DNA of 26,168 bases, taken from a virus. The stretch lies in IMG/VR virus record IMGVR_UViG_3300012930_000328, positions 1 to 26,168 of that record, one strand, 5' to 3'. Shown one piece after another: positions 16,263 through 22,670 of the stretch; position 1 is the first letter of the stretch, and each line of letters starts with the position of its first letter. The translations under genes and the position numbers were made by a program. Under the pieces are notes generated by a model, which saw nothing but the letters and a program-made list of their open reading frames with translations, was not told the DNA's origin and made no database searches.

Positions 16263-16424
16263 ATGGCAGTTTGTACGTGGTGGTGCACCAACGATCCGGC
16301 TGGCGACATCGGTTTCGCGAAAGAAAAACGAATACCAATGTCTCTTCCCCAAAAGCCTCTTGTGTGGCACACTGATACCTCCCATCGGGTTGTACCAATA
16401 CAGGAATCTGTTAGCCGACTATGA
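16263..16424 (+). CDS. 53-residue protein, first gene of a coupled cargo operon
   Basis: This short protein begins MAVCTWWCTNDPAGDIGF and has a C-T-W-W-C pair near its N-terminus. It has no signal peptide or membrane segment. Two facts support it despite its size. A TGGAAGGA ribosome-binding site lies about 13 bases before ATG 16263. Its TGA stop overlaps the next gene's ATG as ATGA, the same 4-base overlap seen at the two following junctions. I do not recognise a family. As first gene of a coupled set it could be a small partner or inhibitor of the peptidase-like protein that follows. Confidence 0.6.
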   Translation: MAVCTWWCTNDPAGDIGFAKEKRIPMSLPQKPLVWHTDTSHRVVPIQESVSRL

Positions 16425-16945
16425 CGATGATTATTGGTCGCGGGTCAGAGCGTGATCGTGCCGCACTGCAATTGTTTACTACTGCCAATCGCTCCTATAT
16501 TGAGAACGAGCGCCCCGATGAGGAGCGTGCCGTTGAGGGGCTCCAAGCTGCACTTCGATTCGCGAAAGCTATCAGCCCAACAGCTAAATGTCGTTCCTTA
16601 ACAGCGATGTACAACTGTTTGGGCCTGGTTTTTGCGTCCCGGCGAACGATGGTAGATTGCAAACATCTCGATGTTATCCTCCGCGATGATGGATTTTCCC
16701 CGATCCCAAAAGTGCAAGCTATGGAGGGTGATGTCGTTGTCTACCGAAGAAATGGCATCTCACAGCACGTTGGGATCATCTATGAATTGCGGGATATCAG
16801 CTTGCAGCATAACGGGTCGCAGATCGAGTTTTGGGTGCTCAGCCAATGGGGCGAGGACGGCGAGTACCTTCACAAGATGGGAGAAGTGCCCACAATTTAC
16901 GGCAACCAGTTGGAGTTTTGGAGCGAAAGGAAGCCTATACGGTGA
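16421..16945 (+). CDS. NlpC/P60- or CHAP-like cysteine peptidase/amidase
   Basis: This 174-residue protein has a papain-like layout. The candidate nucleophile Cys66 lies in AMYNCLGLVFASRR. A central M-E-G-D-V-V-V-Y-R-R strand turn leads into I-S-Q-H-V-G-I-I-Y with candidate His116. The later polar block S-Q-W-G-E-D-G-E-Y-L-H would supply the third residue. GD(L/V)VxY...HVGI is characteristic of NlpC/P60 and CHAP domains, which cut peptidoglycan peptides or act as other amidases. There is no signal peptide, so it acts in the cytoplasm or is delivered by a partner. ATG overlaps the previous stop (ATGA) and has no separate ribosome-binding site. Confidence 0.65.
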   Translation: MTMIIGRGSERDRAALQLFTTANRSYIENERPDEERAVEGLQAALRFAKAISPTAKCRSLTAMYNCLGLVFASRRTMVDCKHLDVILRDDGFSPIPKVQAMEGDVVVYRRNGISQHVGIIYELRDISLQHNGSQIEFWVLSQWGEDGEYLHKMGEVPTIYGNQLEFWSERKPIR

Positions 16946-17550
16946 GCTTTTCTGCGGCGTTGCAACAGATCGAATCTCATGACTTTGCTGCGCATCTCGG
17001 CGTAGCAAATAATCTCGAAATGCTATACACGCTCGCTGGTCAAGAGCAAGTGGTGAAGGAACTGACCACTTCGCTGCTTGACTATACCGTGGCTGTCCGC
17101 CTGCTGACACATGTCGGCTCCATAATTCAGGAACAGGAAGACGTTCGTTTTCGGAATCCCCGAGATGCGGCGATTGCTGTTTATATCTGGGCTCTGGCAC
17201 AATCTCAACCGGCGCTCGCGGGGCTCGCAGCATCCGCTGCACTGAATGCGCCGCGGCTTTGGTGGGCAAAAAGAGCAGCTCTTAATGTAACTAGTGGTAC
17301 CTGGATGGAGGGTACCGCTGAGGCGGGAGCGCACAAGTTAATGACAAGAGCCACCGACTGGAAAGATGGTGGAGCTGGTCGGAAGGACGTTCTCATTGTA
17401 AGCGACCCGGGAAAAGATATGATCCGTGCGGGGCGAGTACTCCAATCGGAGCTTCTGAATCTGAACACGAATAACTTAGAGTCGGTGATCACAGACGCCG
17501 ACTATTCAACGAACGCCGTTTCAGAACAAACCGACGTGATACGAAAATGA
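16942..17550 (+). CDS. Helical protein of unknown function, third gene of the cargo operon
   Basis: This 202-residue protein is mostly helical. The first half contains AALQQIESHDFAAHLGVANN, then VVKELTTSLLDYTVAVRLL and F-R-N-P-R-D-A-A-I-A-V-Y-I-W-A-L. A Trp/Ala-rich segment, NAPRLWWAKRAALN, follows near residues 110-123, and the C-terminus is polar. The Ala-rich central helices (Q-P-A-L-A-G-L-A-A-S-A-A-L) are too polar to be sure membrane segments. GTG 16942 overlaps the preceding TGA (GTGA), and AAAGGA lies about 12 bases upstream. The open frame extends to 16831 but would overlap the peptidase gene heavily. No family recognised. Confidence 0.7.
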   Translation: MSFSAALQQIESHDFAAHLGVANNLEMLYTLAGQEQVVKELTTSLLDYTVAVRLLTHVGSIIQEQEDVRFRNPRDAAIAVYIWALAQSQPALAGLAASAALNAPRLWWAKRAALNVTSGTWMEGTAEAGAHKLMTRATDWKDGGAGRKDVLIVSDPGKDMIRAGRVLQSELLNLNTNNLESVITDADYSTNAVSEQTDVIRK

Positions 17551-18002
17551 TCCGACATTCGTGGAGTTTACTGTGTAGCCGTTGCATCACCGACCCGACA
17601 AGCAAAAACATCACATTGGTTGAGGTGCTTGAGCAGATCAACGCGCCACCAGGTACGGCCTTTCCGACCATGGCTCCTGTCCAGACTGACTTTGTGAGCA
17701 CATGGTACAGGTCTGATCCGAATCAGGGCGAACGAGGAACTGGCAGGATAGTTCTGAACGATCCGGGCGGAGCGTTGTTGGATACCACACAGTTTGCCAT
17801 CGACTTGACTTCCTTCTTTCGCTCCCGGATAGTCACCCGTCGATCCGGGATTAGTCTCGTTGGTCCAGGCGTGTATCATTTCACTGTCGATTTCAAACAG
17901 GAAGGTCAGGAAGAGTGGCAGAATGTAGCACGCATAGCGTTGAATGTAACAATTGCAGAGGGGGCAATCACATTGCAAGGCAGTGCTCTCACAACGCAAT
18001 GA
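17547..18002 (+). CDS. DUF6941-like beta protein, last gene of the cargo operon
   Basis: This 151-residue protein begins MIRHSWSLLCSRCITDPTSKNITLVEV. It has a strand pattern (P-V-Q-T-D-F-V-S-T-W-Y-R-S, T-G-R-I-V-L-N-D-P-G-G) and ends P-G-V-Y-H-F-T-V-D-F...V-A-R-I-A-L-N-V. This fits the DUF6941 type as I remember it: a beta sandwich beginning with CxS...D..t...SL and ending with a G.Y.F.v...g....ar.p..v strand. These proteins have no established function. ATG overlaps the preceding stop (ATGA) without its own ribosome-binding site. A short inverted pair (GCCACT/AGTGGC, 18076-18099) lies downstream, but no T-run follows it. Confidence 0.6.
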   Translation: MIRHSWSLLCSRCITDPTSKNITLVEVLEQINAPPGTAFPTMAPVQTDFVSTWYRSDPNQGERGTGRIVLNDPGGALLDTTQFAIDLTSFFRSRIVTRRSGISLVGPGVYHFTVDFKQEGQEEWQNVARIALNVTIAEGAITLQGSALTTQ

Positions 18003-18100
18003 AGGGCGCAAACAAGCGTCTTACTGGATACAAGGCGAGAGCGAATAACCGCGACTAGGAACGACCTTTTTTCTAGCCACTACCATTGTACCCAGTGGCC

Positions 18101-18129
18101 TTTCGCTTTTCTTACTCCTACGCTATAAT
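18101..18129 (+). promoter_or_regulatory. Probable promoter of the second zinc-ribbon gene
   Basis: A consensus -10 box TATAAT at 18124-18129 lies 23 bases before the ATG at 18153. The -35 position, 17 bases further up, reads TTTCGC and is poor. The perfect -10 box in a GC-rich setting is the main evidence. Confidence 0.45.
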
Positions 18130-18152
18130 CCTCCGCCAGGGAGGCCATAGCC

Positions 18153-18776
18153 ATGGCATTTTGCAGGAAGTGTGGTGCAGCGCTGAACGAAGGTACGGGC
18201 GTTTGTCATGCGTGCGGCGCGGCGGATGTCGCACCCGCGGGAACACCGCCAGTTGCTGTACCGGCTAAGAAGAAAAGCCGCGTCAAAACAATTTTGCTGG
18301 TGGTCGCAGGCGTTTTTGTAGGACTAATTGTCCTCAGCATGTTGGTGCCACCGGCGCCCAAAAGTTCCTCCGCGTCCAAGCCGCCGGACACCAGTTCATC
18401 CGCTCAACCCAGCGCCACGCCGCAGCAGCAGAAAACCGAGACGGCGTCTTCCCTTTCTCCGGAGAAACAGGAGGAAGGATCGCTTCTGTTGGGAGCCATT
18501 GGCGCGAGACAGATCATGTCCATGACGCCGTATCCCAGCAGTCTTGAATTCAATGCCATTGGTGTGATGGAAAACAACACCGTGTGCTATGCGTATCACG
18601 CCCGCGACAAGCATGGCGAAATGAAAGTGGGCCAGGCGGTCCTGACAGACACCGGAGAGTTCAAGAACTACACGGACAAGGACTTTACTCCGCTCTGGGA
18701 CAAAGAGTGCGCCCACAAGAGCGGCAAAAGCGTGACAGCAAAAGTCGTCGAGGTGCTGAACGCGTCCCTCAAGTAG
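18153..18776 (+). CDS. Zinc-ribbon membrane protein, second cargo gene
   Basis: This 207-residue protein has the same layout as the gene at 12536. A zinc ribbon (C-R-K-C-G-A and C-H-A-C-G-A in the first 24 residues) is followed by a Pro/Ala linker, a basic patch K-K-K-S-R-V-K and one membrane helix (TILLVVAGVFVGLIVLSMLV, about 46-65). Then come a Ser/Pro-rich spacer and a small outer domain, residues about 105-207, with two cysteines (N-T-V-C-Y-A and D-K-E-C-A-H). The outer domain is not obviously related to that of 12536, so only the membrane-anchoring half is shared. ATG follows GGGAGGCC. It ends about 37 bases before a terminator. Function unknown. Confidence 0.78.
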   Translation: MAFCRKCGAALNEGTGVCHACGAADVAPAGTPPVAVPAKKKSRVKTILLVVAGVFVGLIVLSMLVPPAPKSSSASKPPDTSSSAQPSATPQQQKTETASSLSPEKQEEGSLLLGAIGARQIMSMTPYPSSLEFNAIGVMENNTVCYAYHARDKHGEMKVGQAVLTDTGEFKNYTDKDFTPLWDKECAHKSGKSVTAKVVEVLNASLK

Positions 18777-18813
18777 ACCACCGCGCTGAAGCGGACAATA
18801 AGACTTCCATCAA

Positions 18814-18836
18814 GCAGCCTGCGGGCTGCTTTTTTA
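18814..18836 (+). terminator. Rho-independent terminator E copy 2
   Basis: GCAGCC-tgcg-GGCTGC followed by TTTTTTAT repeats the hairpin at 13678 base for base in stem and loop. It closes the second zinc-ribbon gene and lies 23 bases before the next phage tail gene. Confidence 0.8.
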
Positions 18837-18858
18837 TTTCCTTACAAAAAGGCATCAA

Positions 18859-19155
18859 GTGAGCAATATCCTGTTCCCCAAAATTCGCGGGCTGGCCTGG
18901 GACATCACCAAGGCACCCACTTTCAATACGGAAATCCAGGAGTCATTGGCTGGACGCGAAGTGCGCATACAGAACTTCCAGAACCCCATCTGGGAATTCA
19001 CGCTGCACTATGAGTATCTGCTGAACGATCCCAAGGTCCGCGATGAAAACGAACAGACGCCTCTGGAATGCCATCAATATCACTTCGCAAACCACAATTA
19101 CGATGACCGGATGTTCAGCGGGAAATGTGCTACACATAAAATTTGGACGCGATAA
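18859..19155 (+). pseudogene. DUF2460-like tail protein, N-terminal remnant
   Basis: The start, FPKIRGLAWDITKAPTFNTE, then S-L-A-G-R-E-V-R-I-Q-N, P-I-W-E-F-T-L-H-Y-E-Y-L, matches the first about 60 residues of DUF2460 tail proteins (FP...GL.w...k.P.f.T.v...sGrE.Ri......P.w.f.l.Ye.L). Those proteins are normally about 200 residues or more and lie just after the tape measure. Here the match ends near residue 60, after which the frame reads unrelated residues to a stop at 19155. Part of a second gene in another frame is joined on (19025-19222). I read this as a deletion product. GTG 18859 has AAGG about 10 bases upstream. Confidence 0.7.
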
Positions 19156-19222
19156 TACCGACACCTCAACCGCCACGGTAAAGGTCTTAAACGTGGCATT
19201 CACGATTCGGAGGTCGATGTGA
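19025..19222 (+). pseudogene. C-terminal remnant of a second structural protein, in another frame
   Basis: The +1 frame relative to the DUF2460 remnant encodes L-W-N-A-I-N-I-T-S-Q-T-T-I-T-M-T-G, then CSAGNVLHIKFGRDNTDTST, then A-T-V-K-V-L-N-V-A-F-T-I-R-R-S-M and a stop. This is a coherent beta-strand pattern of the kind that ends phage fibre or surface proteins. Its TGA (19220-19222) overlaps the next gene's GTG as GTGA, the coupling expected of a genuine gene end. There is no start codon or N-terminal part. The join with the DUF2460 remnant lies at about 19040-19060. Confidence 0.6.
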
Positions 19223-19866
19223 GAAAGCGGACCCTCACTCTCTTTCTTCTGCTGGTGTGTGTTGCGCTGGCATTCGCAACAAGCGCAGGCCCAACCCTAG
19301 CCGGTACGGGTGGTACTTCCGGAGGCTGCGACGGGGGCACAACATTTTGCTGGTCAAACCCCAGCAACATCACTGCGAACGATGGTACGTTTGCCACGGT
19401 TCTGCTAGCGACTGGTGGTGCTTCCAATGAGTTACAGGGAACTAACTTTGGGTTTTCCATTGCAGCCGGATCTACTATCAACGGCATCACGGTTGAGATT
19501 TTCAAAAAAACGGTCTCCGGAGTTGGAGCTCCTGCTGATGTGGACGTGACGATTCTCAAAGGCGGTGCAGCGACAGGAAGCAACCTAGGACACACTGGTA
19601 TCGGCAATACATGGTTGAGCGCGGGAGGTATTGATACCTATGGCGGCAGTACGACATTATGGGGAACTGCATGGGCTCCTTCTAACATCAACGCTTCTAG
19701 CTTCGGAGTACAAATTAGTTGCAATGAAGTTACAGGCTCTTCAAGTACCACCGCTGGAGTTGATTTCATGCGCATCACCGTCACGTTCACGCCTCCGCCT
19801 GGTGGTGGACACAGAATCATTCAAACCCAAATCCGGAACGGGATCCTCAAGCAACGCCCTGCATAG
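19219..19866 (+). CDS. Exported beta-rich protein, possible tail-fibre-associated or surface protein
   Basis: This 215-residue protein has a signal peptide (MRKR plus a hydrophobic stretch LTLFLLLVCVALAFAT), with cleavage probably after a T-L-A near residue 28. The mature part is Gly/Ser/Thr-rich beta structure: W-S-N-P-S-N-I-T-A-N-D-G-T, F-G-F-S-I-A-A-G-S-T-I-N-G-I-T-V-E, G-A-W-A-type turns and a final V-D-F-M-R-I-T-V-T-F-T. The tail is basic. The GTG start is set by the overlap with the previous stop. It follows the deleted tail-tip region, so it may once have belonged to the tail fibre set. A signal peptide makes export or host-surface modification equally possible. Confidence 0.7.
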   Translation: MRKRTLTLFLLLVCVALAFATSAGPTLAGTGGTSGGCDGGTTFCWSNPSNITANDGTFATVLLATGGASNELQGTNFGFSIAAGSTINGITVEIFKKTVSGVGAPADVDVTILKGGAATGSNLGHTGIGNTWLSAGGIDTYGGSTTLWGTAWAPSNINASSFGVQISCNEVTGSSSTTAGVDFMRITVTFTPPPGGGHRIIQTQIRNGILKQRPA

Positions 19867-19989
19867 ATACCACATAACATCAACGGGGACGTGAGGACTG
19901 TACCATCCTTTGAGCTTTTGGTTTTTGCAAAGGGCGGATTTAAGAGCATTTGCAGTGTGCATGTGAACTTATACGTTCTTCATGATTCC

Positions 19990-20106
19990 TCTTTAAGCTG
20001 TCACTCTGAGCGATGTGCCCAAGTCTCCAGCGCCGGGAGTCGCTAGAACGCAGCTCTATTCGCGCTGTTGTGGAGTGCGGATAAGGGCGAGTCGAAGAAT
20101 CTAGGC
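19990..20106. repeat. Degenerate family A-type repeat fragment
   Basis: TGTCACTCTGAGCGATGTGC at 19999 and GAGTCGAAGAATCTAGG near 20090 match the left half of family A (TGTCATCCTGAGCG...AGTCGAAGGATCC) with changes. The right half is absent. It lies in a 256-base gap without a gene. Confidence 0.5.
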
Positions 20107-20122
20107 ATTTAAAAGGTTACCC

Positions 20123-20338
20123 ATGAACTTTGATTTGACGTTCCATACCGCAGAACTGCTTACCATCATGACCGCTGCGGGATACGTAATCCGCGCCGCC
20201 AACCGCGTCTTTACTGTACTGAAAGATTTTCCCCCGCACCGTCACATTAATGGCTCGATTGTCTATCCGGAAGGTTATGAGCCCACTGTCATCCAGCACC
20301 TCTATCCGGACAAGCGTAGCGGAGCCGGAGCAAACTGA
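20123..20338 (+). CDS. Small phage protein upstream of endolysin
   Basis: This 71-residue protein starts MNFDLTFHTAELLTIMTAAGYV and continues N-R-V-F-T-V-L-K-D-F-P-P-H-R-H-I-N-G, then I-V-Y-P-E-G-Y-E-P. The first 25 residues could form a helix that touches the membrane. The PPHRH and YPEGY blocks look conserved-like, as in small proteins I have seen next to phage lysis genes, but I cannot name a family. AAAAGG lies upstream of the ATG. The endolysin gene starts 26 bases after its stop. Confidence 0.65.
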   Translation: MNFDLTFHTAELLTIMTAAGYVIRAANRVFTVLKDFPPHRHINGSIVYPEGYEPTVIQHLYPDKRSGAGAN

Positions 20339-20363
20339 AATCTATTTGGAGGAACGCATCGCC

Positions 20364-20909
20364 ATGTCCGATTTCGCACTCGCATTTGAACACACCATGA
20401 GCTTTGAAGACGATCCCCAGCACCCGGGAAAAGTTACGCATGACGCCGGAGGCCGCACGCGCTTCGGCATCGCGAACAAGTTCCATCCCGGTCTGCCGGA
20501 AGAATTCTGGACTGGTCCGGCCGACGAAGCTCGCGCCCAAGCTGAAACAATTGAACTGGAGCAGTACTGGAGGCCGCTCAGTCTGGACGACGTTGAAGCT
20601 CAAGCTGTTGCATCGAAGATCTTCGATATGGGCGTAAACATGGGCGTGCATCAGGCTGCTATCCTGTCTCAACGTGCGGTGAATTTTGTGCTCTCCATCA
20701 CTGGAGCACAGGCGCTTCCACCTGCGACTCGACTGACCGAAGACGGCGTTATCGGTTCCACAACACTGTTGCATCTCAACAGTCTAGATCCAGCAGATGT
20801 GCTCAAGACTCTCCGGGCTTTCGCTGATGCCTACTATCGGCACATCGTCGGGGTGAACCCCTCACAAGCCGTGAACCTGGACGGATGGCTGCGTCGCGCC
20901 GCAGTATAA
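20364..20909 (+). CDS. Endolysin, GH108-like muramidase with peptidoglycan-binding domain
   Basis: This 181-residue protein should degrade peptidoglycan at the end of infection. The N-terminal domain has D-A-G-G-R-T-R-F-G-I-A near residues 27-37, as in GH108 (DxGGxTxxGI), and a helical segment A-S-K-I-F-D-M-G-V-N-M-G near 90-101. The usual E-G-G-Y-x-x-D-P at the start is replaced by F-E-H-T-M-S-F-E-D-D-P, so the catalytic Glu could be Glu9 or Glu15. The C-terminal part (L-T-E-D-G-V-I-G-S-T-T, then Y-Y-R-H-I-V-G) fits a PG_binding_3 domain. ATG follows TTGGAGGA; the longer frame to 20250 overlaps the previous gene. Confidence 0.8.
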   Translation: MSDFALAFEHTMSFEDDPQHPGKVTHDAGGRTRFGIANKFHPGLPEEFWTGPADEARAQAETIELEQYWRPLSLDDVEAQAVASKIFDMGVNMGVHQAAILSQRAVNFVLSITGAQALPPATRLTEDGVIGSTTLLHLNSLDPADVLKTLRAFADAYYRHIVGVNPSQAVNLDGWLRRAAV

Positions 20910-21171
20910 GATCGGCTTAAATAATCGAAACGAGAAATCTCACAATAACTCTCTGTCCCCATCATTGCAATCAACATCCTTTGGATGTTTCGACTTCTTT
21001 CCCTTCTGCGCTGATTTTTCTGGGCAAACAAAGAAAACGCAGCCGAGGACGGCTGTGGTCCAGCTTTAGTTTTTTTGCGGCTTGCCAGGAACAGTCGCAG
21101 ATGCCACGCTCTGTTCTCTTGATCGGCCTTCTATTTCACAACCTCCAACTTCAAACATCCAAGGGGGACCT
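20910..21171. other. Spacer between endolysin and membrane gene, with family D hairpin
   Basis: This 262-base gap holds a family D hairpin at 21038-21061 (CGCAGCC-gaggac-GGCTGTG). No promoter or gene is convincing in the rest. Confidence 0.5.
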
Positions 21172-21480
21172 ATGCTCCGATTTGTACTCTTCATTAGCTT
21201 GGTAGTTCTGGTGGCCCTGTTCGCGATCACCTTGCACGTCAATTTTCTTGTGGCACTTCTTTTTCTTGCGCTTGGCGGGCTGCTCACCAGCACCAGTGAA
21301 GACCAAGTGGGATACAATTTCATTGACTGTCTGAAAAACCGCATTCTTGCGCTCTTTGGCTGGTTCCAGAGTTACGGCCATGCAAAGGTGGCCACCCTGA
21401 AGGCGCGCGCGGCAAAGATCGCCGGCGAGATTGAGACGGAAGAAAAGAAGATTGATGCCGTTATCCGCCGGAGGCTGTGA
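21172..21480 (+). CDS. Small membrane protein, holin candidate
   Basis: This 102-residue protein begins with two closely spaced hydrophobic helices, FVLFISLVVLVALFAITLHV and N-F-L-V-A-L-L-F-L-A-L-G-G-L-L. A polar C-terminal region with Lys/Arg and Glu (LKARAAKIAGEIETEEKKID) follows. Two-helix proteins with a charged cytoplasmic tail next to an endolysin gene are typical class II holins. ATG 21172 follows AAGGGGG by a few bases; the longer frame to 21082 has no such site. The stop codon overlaps the next gene's start (TGATG), so translation is coupled to the Rz-like gene. Holin function is inferred from location and shape only. Confidence 0.65.
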   Translation: MLRFVLFISLVVLVALFAITLHVNFLVALLFLALGGLLTSTSEDQVGYNFIDCLKNRILALFGWFQSYGHAKVATLKARAAKIAGEIETEEKKIDAVIRRRL

Positions 21481-22217
21481 TGCTCACCGCGTTGGTTCCC
21501 TTCCTCGGCAACAAGTGGGCCAAGCTCGGGATTGAAGTTGCTCTGGTGGCCGCGCTTGCCTTGGGCATCCGAGCGTACTTTCTGGCCGAAGGCAAACGCG
21601 CCGGACGTGATGAGGCTGCACAATCGCAGCAACAAGAATTGGAAAAGGCCCGCCAGCAGGACCGCAAAGACATGCAGTCGGTGGTCGACAAAGCCAACGG
21701 CGCCCTGGCCGACGCCGCAAAACAGCGCCAATCCGCAAAGGACACGCTGCAAAAACTCGCTGGCTTCCTGGGCGACCTGGCCAAGCAGCACACTGCTGGT
21801 GAAAGCAAAGTGGCCGCGCTTCCCGACGCCGATCTGCATGGATACGTCGTCAGCGCGCTAAACCTGCGTGCCGCGGGCGACAACTCCGCCGGCTATCTTC
21901 CCGTGGAAGAGCGCGCGCTGGCCGGATGCGTTACACAGTATCCGCTGTGCCAGAAACAGATTCAGACGGAAGAGGAGAAGATTGCCGCGGAGCAAAAAAA
22001 CACAGCCGCGTCTGACCAGGTGGGCGCAGCGCGGCTTGACGCTATCAAAGCTAAAGACGCTTACATTGCACAATTAGAATCCGCCTTTGCTACGCTCTAT
22101 AATCTGCAGCCGCCAAGATATCGCGCGGCAAAATGCTTATGGATGTGGAAGTGCGGGAAACGGACAGCCAGCTCGCCGAGTCATGACATTAAAGTGGTAC
22201 CGACAGCGGGAACGTGA
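21480..22217 (+). CDS. Rz-like inner-membrane spanin subunit
   Basis: This 245-residue protein has one N-terminal membrane helix (about residues 16-34, LGIEVALVAALALGIRAYF) followed by a long Gln/Lys/Glu/Ala-rich coiled coil (from A-A-Q-S-Q-Q-Q-E-L-E-K to A-A-A-K-Q-R-Q-S-A-K). More helix follows, and a short basic tail with two Cys residues (C-L-W-M-W-K-C). This is the plan of i-spanins, which link to an outer-membrane lipoprotein (Rz1) and disrupt the outer membrane during lysis. I searched the other frames here for an Rz1-like lipobox and saw none. ATG at 21480 overlaps the previous stop; GTG at 21477 is an alternative. Confidence 0.65.
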   Translation: MLTALVPFLGNKWAKLGIEVALVAALALGIRAYFLAEGKRAGRDEAAQSQQQELEKARQQDRKDMQSVVDKANGALADAAKQRQSAKDTLQKLAGFLGDLAKQHTAGESKVAALPDADLHGYVVSALNLRAAGDNSAGYLPVEERALAGCVTQYPLCQKQIQTEEEKIAAEQKNTAASDQVGAARLDAIKAKDAYIAQLESAFATLYNLQPPRYRAAKCLWMWKCGKRTASSPSHDIKVVPTAGT

Positions 22218-22409
22218 GTGCAGTCTTCCGCGTTTTATCTCTGAGAAGATCATAAAAGTACACAGGCAAGATAAGAACGCCCGTGCTACACAAGCGTGGA
22301 TTGATTGGAACTGTCTGAACCACGTCAACTATGTTGCACAACCGCCAGCTGTGCAGTAAGAACAGCGCCATCAAACGGTCTTGAGAAACTCTCGAGTACA
22401 GGTGACCCC

Positions 22410-22670
22410 ATGCATGACAACTTCAAAGGCTTCGCCGGATTCTGGCGCGGAGTGTTCTCTGAGCCGGACGGTACGCCCAGCTTCTCACGCGTGGCCACAG
22501 CCGTGGTCGTCGCCTTTGCTTGCGGATGGGTGACCGCGCTGGTCCATCACAATCACGTTCTGCCGGCGCTGATTGAACTTGGCGGATTCGTCGGCGTGCT
22601 CTACGGAGCAAATCAGATCCGTGCTGGATGGGGTAAGAACGGCCCGCCGCCAGGACCGACTGGAGTATGA
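22410..22670 (+). CDS. Small membrane protein, second holin-like candidate
   Basis: This 86-residue protein has two hydrophobic segments, FSRVATAVVVAFACGWVTAL and L-P-A-L-I-E-L-G-G-F-V-G-V-L-Y-G-A-N-Q, with a polar N-terminus and a short Gly/Pro-rich tail. Size and shape fit the holin or antiholin type found at the end of phage lysis modules. I chose ATG 22410; a longer frame reaches upstream without a good ribosome-binding site. AGGTGAC is about 7 bases upstream. With the gene at 21172 it gives two candidate holin/antiholin genes. Confidence 0.6.
   Translation: MHDNFKGFAGFWRGVFSEPDGTPSFSRVATAVVVAFACGWVTALVHHNHVLPALIELGGFVGVLYGANQIRAGWGKNGPPPGPTGV

Noticed and set aside
16183-16455. Alternative open frame overlapping the first cargo gene
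   Set aside because: The frame of 16263-16424 has a ribosome-binding site and the ATGA overlap with the next gene. This one has neither.
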